Shown here piece by piece: positions 11,866 through 23,830 of a DNA stretch of 64,000 nt. Source of the stretch: Combretum micranthum (taxonomy: Eukaryota > Streptophyta > Magnoliopsida > Myrtales > Combretaceae); NCBI GenBank assembly GCA_024138025.1, contig JAMXBD010000170.1:496001-560000 (forward strand), in the 5' to 3' direction. Position 1 is the stretch's first letter, and every line of letters begins with the position of its first letter. Below the pieces are notes generated by a model. That model ran no database searches. It saw only the letters and a program-made list of their open reading frames with translations, and had not been told where the DNA came from. Made by a program: the position numbers and the translations under genes.

Positions 11866-12817
11866 GTCTAGTTCTCTGTTTCAAAAATTTTACTTGTTTT
11901 ATCACGTGTTTGCATCATTTTTCATCTAACACCCTATATTCATCATATAAACTTAGAACCATCATTTATGATATCTGTCTATATGTTTTACTTCTTATTT
12001 TATCTCATTTGTAGTTTTAACATATATGATCTTACTTAAGTTTTGGCTTATAGCTTCATACATATCAAGATTACATGGTTCATTTTAATTCTCAATTATA
12101 CCTAAAATCAGTTCATCATATATAGACAAAAACAACAATCAAAACAAAGTAAAACAACTTCACTTATCTTTTGGCAAACACATGCAATTTGATCATCTGT
12201 TATTATTGGAGCTGCTTCTAATATGATTTCCACTTCCCATATTCTTTTCTAACCTTGATTCCTCTTCTAGCCTTCTTGAAATTGAGATTAGAGGAGATGA
12301 ATTGTGAGAAAGAGAAGATAGAATAAGAGAAATAGGGGAGAGAGAGAGAGATGAGGAAAGCAAAAGGAAAGGAAAGAAAAAGGAAAAAGAGGAAGAAAAG
12401 GGAAAAAAAAGGAAGGAAAAGAATAAACTAAAGATATTTTAGGATAAGAGTACTACGTTTAGAACTTTCAGATCGGTATCTTTAGTCTGAAAATGTTGAG
12501 AAGATCATTTCAAATATATAGGTAAAAAATGAATAACTTAGAATAATGATTTTTTTTAGGAGTTTGGTTCATATCAAATTGAATATCAGTCTAGCTTAGG
12601 CTTAAGGAATTTGAACTTGAAATTTATGGGATTAAGAAATTAAAATTTTTATTAAAGTTCAAGGGTATAGGAATTTGAATATGAAAAGATATTCAAAATC
12701 TCAAATTTCAACCCAATCTATTACTAATTTAATTATGCAACTTATCTAATTACATCTTGTAATTCACTTGATTTGTTTAATCTATCTAAACTCAATTTAT
12801 AACTTTGGGGTATTTCA

Positions 12818-14619
12818 TATAACATAAAGAATGATATAAGAATTTTGCTTAATTATTTCTCAATTTGTTGCTTGAGCAAATTGTAAAACTTATTTATGAA
12901 AATCTTAAGCTAAACCAGATATGCATCTTCCAAATTTTGTAAAGAATACTTAAATTACACCAACTTTCTGGGCACGAATCAAGAATAGAAATAATAGCAA
13001 GTTTTGTCAAAGGTATACTTGGAAAACATTACACCTATTTACATCTTTAATCACATTCTATCTTGTATCGGTTTGAATCAATCATAAACACCATACTTAT
13101 TTAGCTACTCATGTTAGGAATGAAACAAGCAATAAAATCAGAAAACTACATTACCTTTCCATTAATGAAGTTCTAAGTTGTTCGAGAGTCAGGGTGCTAA
13201 AGAACCAAGCCGGTTCACAAATTACTTATAATTGGTTCGATGTTTACTCAAGTTTAATTAAAAAATAATCGACTTAAGCTCAAACTAGAGCTACTCAAGT
13301 AGTTGATCAAACTGAGCTTTTGTTTCCTATGTTTAACTTAATTAAATTGTAAGCTTAATCAACCTATATTAAGCTCAAATTGAGTATAAATGTTAATCAA
13401 ATTCGCATTGAGTTTTAGTATTAATATTATTTTTATTAAAATTAAAAATATGCTTTTTAATAAATTGATCCTAAGTAAGCTTAATCTAATCGAATATGAG
13501 ATTATATAGTGTCACTTTGGTGGTCTAGATTGGCTACTTTGCTAACGGTGAACCTAACTTTGATGTGATGGATATGTCTAACATTTTGTGCCATAGTAAT
13601 GGATGGTTGTCACCAAGTAGTCCATGAGATTAGTATATATGTATATATATAGCTCAATATTTTTACGTACACACATACATATACTCATGCATTTTTTTTT
13701 AAGTGGTAACATATTCTAACTTATAGGAATTTAAACTACTCTCAAGCTCTTACTACTGGTCTCTACCCCTATATTATCGTGCTAATTAAGATATACAGCT
13801 TAGATGAATGCCTTTGATTTACTTCCATATCATGAAGCTTGACTTTCCAAATTGCATCGCTTGGCAATGTAGTTTGGAGACCTCCAACACATACCTCGTT
13901 ATTGTAATATATAGAGGTATGAGGTGGACTTAAGGGTTGGAAAAAGTGAACTGGTTATACACTCATGGTTCATGGTTGGTATAGTGAGAAGAGCACATTA
14001 TTTATAATTAAAGTAGACCACTTATTAGCTCGAACAATGTTGTAGACCCATGAGGACTTTAGTATTATAACATGACTAATTGGTGGCGGAATGGTGCTAT
14101 GATAGGCTATATGGCATGTGCATGTTGTACTTTGTCTCTTTTATTTGATTCTTTATTAAATTTCAATCATACATCGCACAATCAAATTTAGGCTAAATCC
14201 ATTAATAAACTTCCACAGATGGCATATGACAACATTCATATAATGGCACCTAATGTAGCATGGATAATTTGTTGATTTATAAACATCGCTCTAGAAATTA
14301 TTGTATCTCAATCACACGATTCTCCCTCCCGGCCATCATGTAAGGAACCACAAATGGGTTAGCAACAAGATTGACAATGCAATCAAAGGAATGCCTAGTT
14401 ATAGATTACAGATGACCTACTCCCTCCCATACCCTCCCATCAAAGTCATCTAAGGTAACTTAGATCATTTATTGATGTAGAGATGTTGCTAGGTTTTACA
14501 ATACGTAAATTGACACCATTTTCTCCCTCCAACCAAGCATGACTACTCACCACCAACAGCAAATCCCTTATCATATGTGCATATGAATAAGTTATGTCCA
14601 TTTATACAATTATTATGAC
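12818..14619. other. Intergenic DNA with one possible degraded MITE
   Basis: No coding region is recognised. Around 13190-13500 there are AAGCTCAAACT-type and GAGCTACTCAAG-type words resembling the hAT MITE at 58298-58851, but no terminal repeats or target duplication can be fixed. A short TA-rich tract lies at 13632-13651. Confidence 0.5.
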
Positions 14620-14849
14620 CATGATTGTTAAAATCGTAATTTTTTAATTCACAAGAATGCATAAAATCGGTAAAATCATACCAAATTGTGCAAAACTAGT
14701 AAAATTGTAAATGTGTGGAATCGTTCACCTAAATTCATAATTTGATCTAAAGTCTACATCTAATAAATTTTGCATCCATTTTAATTAAGGAAAAAAAAAT
14801 AAAAAATAATAAACCCGTAAAAACGTGACTCATAATTTTGACAACTATG
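14620..14849. mobile_element. hAT-type MITE (230 bp)
   Basis: The ends are inverted relatives of each other: CATGATTGTTAAAATCG on the left and, read on the other strand, CATAGTTGTCAAAATTA on the right. Eight-base flanks are ATTATGAC (14612-14619) and ATTATGGT (14850-14857), matching at six positions, as expected for an old hAT insertion. No coding capacity. Terminal sequences of this kind are common in plant non-autonomous hAT elements. Confidence 0.72.
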
Positions 14850-15600
14850 ATTATGGTATTATATGACATTGAGGCAATATGTAACGTCGTTGATGGATAA
14901 CTCTACTACATTAGTGGAGATTCTTCTAAACTCGGTAAGCGATACAATTGGAAAAATATCACAAGAACATAAGGGAGGAGCTCATATATTTAGAGTCTAA
15001 TTCTACTCAATGCATGTGATTCCTTCCTATCCAATAGATAGAGGTTGAGAAAATATAGAGGTTAAATAGCTAGATATAGCCTCAATTAGTAAGCATCAAT
15101 CAGATGCTCAGTTAGAGACTTAACTAAATACTTGACTAACATGGATAACCAAGGGGGGGACGAGATAGATAGACTCTTAGCGTCTTAATTGTACATCAAT
15201 TATATTATAATAAGTTGTATTATAAAGAGTAAATATCACATATGATTCTAAACTTTGCTTATTTGTATAATTAACTAACTAAAATTTAAAACTATTAATT
15301 TAATCCTTTAAACCTTTTAAGGTTATTTGTAGTACCCAGATGAGGTAATTTATTGCTAAAATAGATAGTTTTTAATTATAAAATTTGGTAAAGTAAAGAA
15401 GTAGTAATTAAAAATGGACAAAATTTAAATACTAAATTCGACTTTAAATACTACTAGGTAATTAATTATAAAATTTGGCAAAATTCAGGTTTCAATGTGA
15501 TCATTTCCTTATTCTAAAATAAATGTATCTTATTACACTGTTGTTGTTTATTCTCACATGTATTCCTATTTGATAGATAATTTTACAAAATGAATGAAAC

Positions 15601-15659
15601 TTTCTAAATTGTCATTGTCATTCTTAAATGAAATATATGCTTTTGTTATTTTAGTTGTT
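15601..15659 (+). repeat. 59-bp direct repeat, copy 1
   Basis: The segment recurs at 16088-16146 with only a few differences; both contain CATTCTTAAATGAAATATAT followed by GCTTTTGTTATTTTAG. The copies are 487 bp apart. Confidence 0.85.
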
Positions 15660-16087
15660 ACATATAGTATACGTTTGTGTGCTACCTCATATGTGATTGC
15701 GTTGTTGTGTGTTGGGATTCAGCTCACTTTTATTGTTCTTTAGATATTGGTAGTTAGGAACGTTGGGTCATATGTATTATTAAATGAAAGTTGTAAATAT
15801 CTTTTCAAACTTATATTTTTTTTATGGCCCGATTTGTGCTAATGGTTGTTAAATTTTTCTCTTCATCACATATCTTATAATGATAATTATCCACTTTTGA
15901 TACTTTTGTTATTTTTTTGCTACTTAATCAATTTTTTTTTTTAAAATCTAATTATATGATTGCTACAATCTAAAATTGGTTAATAAACGATTATGATAAA
16001 TGAATAGTTTAGGATAGCCTTAGCATATATCTAACAATTATACGTAGCAGAATTAAACATGCTTTGACCCTATTCGAGGCAAGGCAT

Positions 16088-16146
16088 TTTTTAAATTATT
16101 ATTGTCATTCTTAAATGAAATATATGCTTTTGTTATTTTAGTTGTT
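16088..16146 (+). repeat. 59-bp direct repeat, copy 2
   Basis: Second copy of the repeat at 15601-15659. The sequence between the copies shows no coding potential. Confidence 0.85.
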
Positions 16147-16728
16147 GACTCTGGGTGATTAAGAATTATAAAGACAATATGGATATGAATGATAGATGGT
16201 GGATAAGGCATGGATACAATATGAAATGTTGTCTTGATTTGTAAATCGTTTGAATAGGCAATGCAATTTTTAAGTTAAAAATAATTTAGTTGCTATGAGA
16301 AAAATTTGTAAACCAAAATCATAACTTGAATGAAATAACCCGAATAATCATAATTATATGGAGGGTTATGTATGTTGTGTTAATATTGAAGTAAGGGCAA
16401 TTTTGTACAACCACAAAGTTTTAAAAGATATTCTAATTGGAGCAATGCATTTAGCCCTTATAGTAACTGCCTTCTTCCTTCCTTTTTCCTTGGGTTATAG
16501 AAGCTCCTCTCTCTCTCACACACACACACACATTCATCCTTTGAAATCCATGAATAATACCAACAAAATTCTGTAGTAAGTAATTGTTTATTTTCATTCT
16601 TCTTACTATTTATAACAAGATAAATAAATAGATGACAAAATCATAGCATTTTGATGTTGATAGAAACAATCTATAGGGAAAATAACGAATTTTTGAGAGA
16701 TTTCCATAACAATCTCAAAAGGCAAGGG

Positions 16729-16834
16729 TTAAAGAATTAATAAGAAAAGGAAGTTTAAGACCTACAAGAAGGTTAAGGTGATTAAAGAATTAATAAGAAA
16801 AGGAAGTTTAAGACCTACAAGAAGGTTAAGGTGA
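16729..16834 (+). repeat. Perfect 53-bp tandem duplication
   Basis: Bases 16729-16781 are repeated exactly at 16782-16834, including AAGTTTAAGACCTACAAGAA. Perfect identity in a region of decayed repeats points to a recent event or an assembly artefact. Confidence 0.95.
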
Positions 16835-16989
16835 TTATGATATGAATTTATTCTTTTGAGCGTCAATGCTATTAGAAATGGGTGGATATGTATTTAAGAT
16901 AGTGTTGGGTATAGAGAATGATACATAAAAAGAGTTTAAAGGCATTTTGATTGAAAAAAACATGAAATTTTATGACAAGTGAACAATTC

Positions 16990-17345
16990 TAGGAGTGCAC
17001 AACCTTTGTGCAAGCCCCATACATCAAATCGTGCACCTATTGATGAATCAAACACAATACCTCTAGAAGTGCATGAACATTACATGAGACCGTACACCAG
17101 GTCATGTGCCTTTCTATAACCCAACAAAATAAGGAGTCTACAAGTACATAACTAACGCACGAGTATCAAGTCATGTACTAATATGTGGCACGAAATTTTA
17201 TCCCTAGATGTGTATGACCAATGCATGAGCCTGTGCACAACTCGTGCATGAGCCTATGCACTTCTTTGTAACTTGCACAATCCGAATATAATCAATACGA
17301 GCCTCAACATGGTCGTGTAATGGACCATGCATGAACCTCTTCAAA
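16990..17345. repeat. Array of GTGCAC and CATG words
   Basis: Many short words of the type GTGCAYGA, CATGAGCC and TCGTGCA recur irregularly, for example GCATGAGCCTGTGCAC followed by GTGCATGAGCCTATGCAC near 17222-17262. The texture is like the U3 arrays of the LTRs in this window, and like 38690-38820. No element border is visible. Confidence 0.5.
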
Positions 17346-17794
17346 TTCAACTTTTTGTTCCTTAGGAGCAATTGAAACTTATCTAACTCATCCATCTAAA
17401 ATTTAACATATATTCTAAGATCTTTGAACCTTGAAACTGCAAGAAAAATATCTAAATTCTCTTTTTTAATTAAAATTTTATTTTTCCGTAAAACATCATA
17501 AGTTAGGTAAATGGTGAAAACTATAAAAGTATAGACTATAGTTGAGTTTAGAGATTAATAGATTTTGAAAATCTTGATTGTGATGCAATTCAGTTCAAAG
17601 GTTTTTAGTGCTCACGGCAAACCAACTTTCTAGGTATATGCATATACATTATTTGTTGCTTTTGCTTGTTAGGATCGAATACTAAATTGACTAATTGAAT
17701 GTCCAACCATAAAATTTGTATGTTACATGTGTTTGGTTATGGTTAGTAGATAAGGAGTACCAATAATGTTAACGTGTTAACCTAGTGATCCTTG

Positions 17795-18480
17795 TGTGAC
17801 ACCTTATCCCTTCATGGAGTCGCACTTGAAAATGATTTTATATAGGTTTAGGTAGTTTTGCATAATGGTTATTGAGTATGCAATATCCAATTTTTGGACT
17901 TATGGACTCATAGATATTAGGAAGTACCCAACATCATATATATTTATATATTATATATAAGAGTATTTGGGATACTAAGTTATACATGTGTTGTTTGATG
18001 GGTTTAAATAAAAAGATAATAAATGATTGGTGTTGCATTAGTTATATGTGCACATATGATTGTGTGCTAATGCTTACTCATGCACTTGTACTTGTGGTGT
18101 ATACGTACTCACTCTTTATCTATTTTTTCAGTTATATTTAATGCTCCTATCGAATTTGATTTATTAGGCCAAAACATAATGATTAACTATGGGGAGGGTA
18201 ACATAACTACAAATACTACATCGCTGATGTATAGCATCTTAGACGTTGTATTAGAGATAGAGACTTCTAGTGATCTTATGATCCATGTAATGCCACCTGC
18301 TTAGTGTATTTCAATTGTATGAGAATGGCCCTTGAAGTTGATTATTAGTTTGTTTAATTCTCTATGAGTCATATGGTAATCGATAAATTGTCTGATATAT
18401 AAACACATTATTTGTGGAGCATCCCTTGAAGTTTGGTGATATGATAATTATAGTAGTTTGTAATGGTATCTAAGCCTTTT
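17795..18480 (+). mobile_element. Tekay-like LTR and primer site remnant
   Basis: A TGTGACACCTTATCCC start, typical of Del/Tekay-type LTRs, is followed about 670 bp later by TGGTATCTAAGCC at 18464-18476, eleven of thirteen bases of the usual initiator-Met primer site TGGTATCAGAGCC. Downstream sequence to about 18600 looks like the first part of an untranslated leader and then gives way to other repeats. No gag domain or 3' LTR is seen, so the element is truncated. Confidence 0.55.
18464..18476 (+). other. tRNA-Met primer-binding site, truncated element
   Basis: TGGTATCTAAGCC matches the common plant LTR-element primer site except for two bases. It lies just after the putative LTR that starts at 17795. 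Confidence 0.6.
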
Positions 18481-18659
18481 CATATCTACAAGGAATTGTG
18501 AACATGTGGCTAGTGTGGAATTCTAAATAATAGAAATTCAACTCATGTTTTTAAGTGTTTTTACCTAAGTTTCTTTTAAGGTGTGTACTCTAGGAATTCC
18601 TTTTTTTTTTTAATATGAAGCAATATTTTTTTTTTCATTTTCTCAAAAACTTGATGCTT

Positions 18660-18895
18660 TACTGATGTGCTAATGTATATATCGCATCATCAGTGTTCGA
18701 ATGTCTAATCTTTATCTATATCTTATCAATATCTTATATGTGGCTGTATTTTATTTGTGTCTGATCTATTTGATTTCTTCATGAGTTAAAATGCCTTTTT
18801 TTTTATTTTTATCAGTTTTTGACAAATAGTTTATTTAAAAATGATAAAAATAAGATATCAAAACGACTTGAAAACGACAAACCAAACATACACTT
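18660..18895. repeat. AT-rich MITE-like family, copy 2
   Basis: It carries TTTTATTTTTATCAG, TTTTTGACAAATAGTTTA and AAAAATGATAAAAATAAGAT in the same order as the copies near 54000 and 55505. The right end, AACCAAACA, is similar to the ends of those copies. No clear target duplication. Confidence 0.45.
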
Positions 18896-21800
18896 AGTAG
18901 AAATGTGTTTAAATTAGCTTGGAGTTTTCATCATGACAGAAACTAATTCTTGGACGGTAAAATTGCTCAGGTTAATACATAAGTGGTAGAATTTATCTTG
19001 TGTTGAAACTTCACTGATTTGCAATGGAAATTATCATAAAAAAACAACATCATTTGAAATTTTGTTTTCGAAAGACTAATTAGTGTTTGTTGTCACATGA
19101 GATCCTAATTTGACTCTTCAATTCAATGTTTATTTACCATTTAATTGCTATTAATGTTTCTTTCCAGTAGTGTATAGACATTTAAGTCTATCCATGTTAA
19201 TCTCATTTTGGCATTACACTGATACCCATATTATAATTTACTCCATCCTATTAGGACTATACGTTTAAAAGTAGAATTTGCTTTCACAAAATATAAATAT
19301 CACGGCGAGAACAAAGTATTCATTTTATGTATTAATTTCTCCCTCCGGATAACAACTGTTAATTCACGGTTTCATATTTTATTCCGTGTCAAATCTATTT
19401 GTTAAAAAATCAATTCAGAATACATTCACAAGTAAATAGTTTATATTAAACTTGTGCTTTAACCATATGTTGTATCAATATCATATTTTATCTCAACAGT
19501 CGTATTTCACATGCTGGTGTTTTGTTAGTTTTGTTACTTTGTTGTGTCCAAAATCGTCAATCCCAGTATTTATCTTTAAACTTGTGGAAGACTTAGCCAA
19601 TACAAAGCCATAAGCATTCCATGAAAATTGATACCTCCATCTCAATCAGTAAATCTTACTTATCCTTTTAGTGGCCACAAACATTATTCCAATTTAATCA
19701 TGACAATTGCAATTATAAATTCCAATATAGTGATTGTGTTTAAATAACACACGTAAATTAAATAACTTAGTGATACATCTTTATATGAAATTTTTTAAAC
19801 TTCTTTTATTCAAGATGCTATAATACCAACACGCCAAATGAATTGATTAATGATATATAATTACTAATAAAATTATTATGTATGAAAAATAAAAACTATA
19901 TGCTATTGTTATCGATGTATTAGGGTTATTGAATCTTTTTTTTTCTTTTATTATTAATAGAATTATTTAGTTTATCATTTAACTATTTGAATGAAGATAG
20001 AAATTAAGCTTGGTTGAGTGATTAAAAAGCTTTCAAATTTGATGAATCCATATGGTGTCATGAAAGCAAATTGGAAAAGCAAAAGAAGACAAAATGAAAT
20101 CTTGCAGAGGAGAATAAATAGAAAGTGGGGGGGTTGTATACGTGTGAGAGTCCGTGTCCGCAAAAATATCGGGGAGGGGTGCTTATGGAGGATAAGAGGG
20201 TGGTCTAGATAGGTGTGGTGTATGCATTATAGCATCAACCTAAATTTAGAATGGTTTTGACAGATGCTGCCATGGCAGAGGTCGCTTTCGCATATATATT
20301 GTTACCCTCTCAAAGGCCAAAGAGACACAATTTGGTGCCCACCCATATAAATAATCAAACACCATAAAGACTGGAAAAGGAGGGCTCGATGGGGATGTGA
20401 GAAAGGAGAATCTGGGTGCCTAAGATTTCCTATAGCTAGGGTTTGGAATCTTCGTTTCTATTTTATTTTTTCCTTTCCCCCATTTTCTTCACTAGAAAAA
20501 AAAATATTATAATTATGTTAAAAGTCATTTATATATTTATACAGAAGATTAATTGAATCTCTTATTATTTAAGGTAATCATTTATGTTATTTATATTTCC
20601 ACCAAGATTTATTTTCAGCATAATTATGAAAGAATTTTAATTCACTTTTCTCCATTATATAATTTTTAATTTCTTTTTTTTTGTTTGTTTTTATTTGTTG
20701 GTTGTTCCTAAATTGGATTTAAAGCAAATATAAAAACGGTGATTCACTTCTTGTTCTGCAGAGAACCAATGGACAGGAAAACATTAAATTTGCATGATTT
20801 TTTCACTTCAATATAGTACTAGGAGGCAAATGTTGGGTTAGAAGGGTCATGGCAGAGAATAGTACCTACTGTAAGCTATACTAGGTCGTTTGGTTCAGAT
20901 AAAAGAGACCCCATATATGTATGTATATACTCAATTTTTTATGAAATTATCTGTAGCTAGCTAGTTTTTGACTTTTCACCAACTAGATTTAGGACCACTC
21001 GGAAAAAAAAAAAAAAAATTACGCAAGGACATAATTAATCTTAACAATTGAAGGGTTGTTGATTATTCTCAAAAGATAAGTGCAAACAATGGGGATAAGT
21101 TAGAACATCCTTTCTGAAAAGATCCTTAAAATGATAGAAGGATCTCGAATATTGCGCAGATATTGCTTGAAAAATTATCACTAGTAATGTAGTTGTTCAA
21201 TATTACAGCATTAAATCAATCTTTTTATAACTTTAGATAATTATAATTCTTTTTTGGCTAATTTACTATGTGATTTGAGAATTTTCTTATTTAGTTAATA
21301 ATTCTATCGGTCAATATCGATCAAATCAGATAATAAATAATCAACTTAAAAAATAGTTAGCATGTACGCACAAAATTAGATATTGACTTTGCACTACATA
21401 ATTGGAGGAAAAATCTTTGGATGTTAATATTTTCTAAAGGCCTAACTCTTTTATATTAGAAACTAAAAACCCCTTTATAGTTTTGATAGCTTACACAAAA
21501 TGGTTTTGAAAATTATCCAAAAAAACATTAAAAAAGTCATTATTTTCTTTTTCTTTATTTATTTATTTCAACAACCAATGAAGCTAGCTAAAATAACATA
21601 TGTTATAAGATTATGTCCATTTAGTATATTGATGAGTGGGAGCGGGCTCTTTCATTACATCTCAATCAATATTATTTTCAACTTATCCCATCCCACGATG
21701 GACAGTGACGTAGATATTATTTCTATTAGTATCTAATGTATAATTAGCGTATTCACGCAAGGGACAAAAAATGGCCGAGATGCTATTCAATTTTCCCAGC

Positions 21801-22297
21801 ACAAAGCAGCATAAGCAGAATGGCTGTTGCAATAGAAAAAGACAAACGAAAGGAGAAGATGAAAAAGAAAAAAGAGTGGGTGACACTTGTCGAATGGAAA
21901 GGGGGGAAAGAACGTTAAGAAAAGGTTATTGTAGATTAGGACACATTGACCTGATCAAAGCTTCTTAAACCCCAATCTGCAGGCCAAAAGATTAAATATA
22001 TAAAAATAAATAAATAAATAAATAAACCTAATCTAAAGCTGCTAACTCGTAGATTCTCTCGTACTACTGCTACAAGACAAAAGAACATGTTACCACAGCA
22101 AAACTCAAAATGGGGCCTATTCAGGATGCTGTTACCCATGTGTTAAGAATTTGAACAAGAACTTTTGCAAGGTTATAATATTAATTATATACTTTATTAA
22201 AATGAAATCTTTTTCATTTGATATGTTACTAAATACTCGAAACACTTGTTAATATTTTTGTCAAATTATACAACAAAATATATTTATTAAATTATCT
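18896..22297. other. Intergenic DNA, possibly gene-flanking
   Basis: No protein is recognised. Two patches differ from the surrounding AT-rich sequence: 20050-20480, with G-rich words, a TATAAATA box at 20346-20353 and GAGGGCTCGATGGGGATG; and 21770-21980, a purine-rich stretch overlapped by open frames on both strands. They may be the edge or promoter of a gene, but no exon can be supported. A tetranucleotide AAAT repeat lies at about 22000-22025. Confidence 0.4.
20346..20353 (+). promoter_or_regulatory. Possible TATA box
   Basis: TATAAATA follows a G/C-richer stretch and precedes a purine-rich stretch with no long frame. Such words are frequent by chance in AT-rich DNA, so this is weak. Confidence 0.2.
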
Positions 22298-22302
22298 TAC
22301 TT

Positions 22303-23049
22303 TGTTAGATGTGTGAACTAAATTCGGACAAAGCTGCCAACTTTAAATCAAGACCGTCAGCCTTTAATTGAATACCATTGGCATGCATGTATAAAATGCT
22401 AGCTTTGAAATTATTTCCGAGAGCAATGTTTTGGCAAGGCGAGCACTAAAGCTGCTGACCTATCCACTTACGCCACCGGCCTTGATGGAAAAGTCACTGG
22501 TGTTGAAATTGATACGTTGATTTTTAACTGTCGGCCTTTAAGTCGGCTTATATATCATATATCATTTATATATATATATATATATATATGTTTGTGTGTT
22601 GTTTTGTTAGGGTTATGAGAGGAAAAAGAATTGTGATCAATCATATCACTTTATACACATCATTTGTACTTCTTTTTCAATATATAGTGATGAAGGGGAA
22701 GAAAAGAATGCACTAAAGCCACCGACCTATCCACTTATGCCACCGGCCCTAATGGAAAAGTCACCGGTGTTGAAACCGATACGTTGATTTTTAGCTTTCG
22801 GCCTTTAAGCCGGCTTATATATCATATATCGTGTATATATATATGTTTATGTATTGTTTTGTTAAGATTATGAGATGAAAAAGAATTGTGATCAATCATA
22901 TCATTTTATACACATCATTTATACTCCTTCAATATATAGTGAAATCCTCTTTTTTGCCAGTGATTTTTCCATCAAGGGTTTTTCTATGTAAATTTTGTGT
23001 GTGGTTTACTTTAAGTTTTTGCCACTATTTGTCGTATATGTTTCTAACA
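22303..23049 (+). repeat. 5' LTR of copia element, internally duplicated
   Basis: This LTR is 747 bp against 467 bp for its partner. The difference is a second copy of the stretch that starts at the CACTAAAGC word and runs to the AATATATAGTGA word: 22447-22690 is repeated at 22711-22943. The joint carries 26 bases that are identical to the element's own coding region at 24251-24276. G/C-rich words (ACGCCACCGGCC and GTCACCGGTG) occur in both duplicated parts. Confidence 0.9.
22567..22590. repeat. TA microsatellite in copia LTR
   Basis: A run of TA dinucleotides inside the duplicated part of the LTR. The second unit has only a short one near 22835, and the 3' LTR has one at 37364-37387, so the tract length varies between copies. 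Confidence 0.9.
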
Positions 23050-23051
23050 AA

Positions 23052-23064
23052 TTGGCATTAGAAC
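23052..23064 (+). other. Primer-binding site of copia element
   Basis: TTGGCATTAGAAC lies two bases after the LTR end and matches TTGGTATCAGAGC, the site for initiator tRNA-Met, at ten of thirteen bases. All three differences are transitions. Confidence 0.8.
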
Positions 23065-23094
23065 CCAAGGTTTTATTTTGTTTTTTCTATAATG

Positions 23095-23830
23095 GCAATC
23101 ATGAAATATAATATTTCGCCGGTAGATCCCAACACAAGATTTTCTCGATGGTAGGTCAAGATGCGAGCAATTTTTGTGCAGATAGATTTAGATGATGTGC
23201 TGTTAGGGCTTGATAAAATGCTTTCATCATGATCACTGGAAGAAAAACAACGCAAGGATCGAAAGTCATGTCTCAAATTCATTTTCATTTATCAAATCAG
23301 ATTTTGCAAGATGTGTTGAAGGAGAATATAGCTACCGGGTTATGGTTGAAATTGGAGTAGTTATGTACGACTAAAAGTTTGACCAGCATATTGCATTTGA
23401 AGCAGCGGTTGTATTCACATCGTTTGATAGAAGGAGGGTCTCTAGAAGATCACTTAACCACTTTTAAAGAAATTGTTTCTGATTTGGAAACTTTGGAGGT
23501 TAAGTATGGTGAAGAGGATTTAGTATTGATTTTTTTGTGTTCTCTGCCTCCCTCTTATTCAACCTTTAGAGACACTATTTTAAATAATCATGATTCTCTC
23601 AACATGGACGAAGTTTATGATGCAATGTGCTCCTTTCAAAAGATGAAGGATCTTGTGGTTAAACCTGAGACTCATGCAGAGGGTCTTATTACACGTGGTA
23701 GGAGCTAAGAATGCACTTCTGGTGATAATTCAAGAGGAATATCAAAGTATACAAATAGAGATAAGATCTATAGGTATTCTAAGGAGGAAGGACACATCAA
23801 ATCTGAATGTTATAAATTGTAGAACAAAAA
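23095..23830 (+). pseudogene. copia gag remnant
   Basis: From the ATG at 23095 the Gag region can be followed through several frames. It has the FSRW-VKMRAIFVQ word where copia Gag binds, a KQRKDRKS stretch, LHLKQRLYSHRL, and the long open part 23379-23708 with LEDHLTTFKEIVSDLE and LCSLPPSY. Stops replace tryptophan and glutamine codons early. The zinc knuckle near 23775-23815 keeps GHIKSEC, but the first two cysteines are replaced (tyrosine and serine). The protein would form the particle around the RNA; this copy is dead. Confidence 0.88.

Larger units (their letters stand above)
3859..12817 (+). mobile_element. Long LTR (LTR-A), split by a nested chromovirus
   Basis: The outer segment begins TGTAACACCC, the usual start of several Ty3/gypsy LTR families, and ends GGGGTATTTCA. 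The flanks are TTTAA (3854-3858) and TATAA (12818-12822), a 4/5 target duplication. The CRM-like element at 4275-9857 interrupts it, leaving about 3.4 kb of LTR. No gag or pol of its own is visible, so it is probably a solo LTR. The similar start and end (TGTAA...GGTTATTTCA) of the LTR at 58911-61541, and the shared internal phrase around 10154-10198 versus 59556-59600 (GGGGGTTRATATAA and CTTATATC words), suggest the same family. Exact borders are inferred from two matching LTRs and would shift if the target duplication is fortuitous. Confidence 0.72.
14850..17794. other. Intergenic DNA with repeat fragments
   Basis: No gene is recognised. Phrases near 15700-15760, read on the minus strand, resemble the AAAAGTGAGC region of the long LTRs in this window, so part of the stretch may be a minus-oriented LTR remnant, but no borders are visible. 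Two direct repeats, a tandem duplication and a motif array inside it are listed separately. Confidence 0.45.

Noticed and set aside
13190..13500. Another hAT MITE
   Set aside because: Words resemble the MITE at 58298, but no termini or 8-bp flanks could be found.
17204..17395. 63-codon minus-strand frame
   Set aside because: It reads through the GTGCAC/CATG word array and has no independent support.
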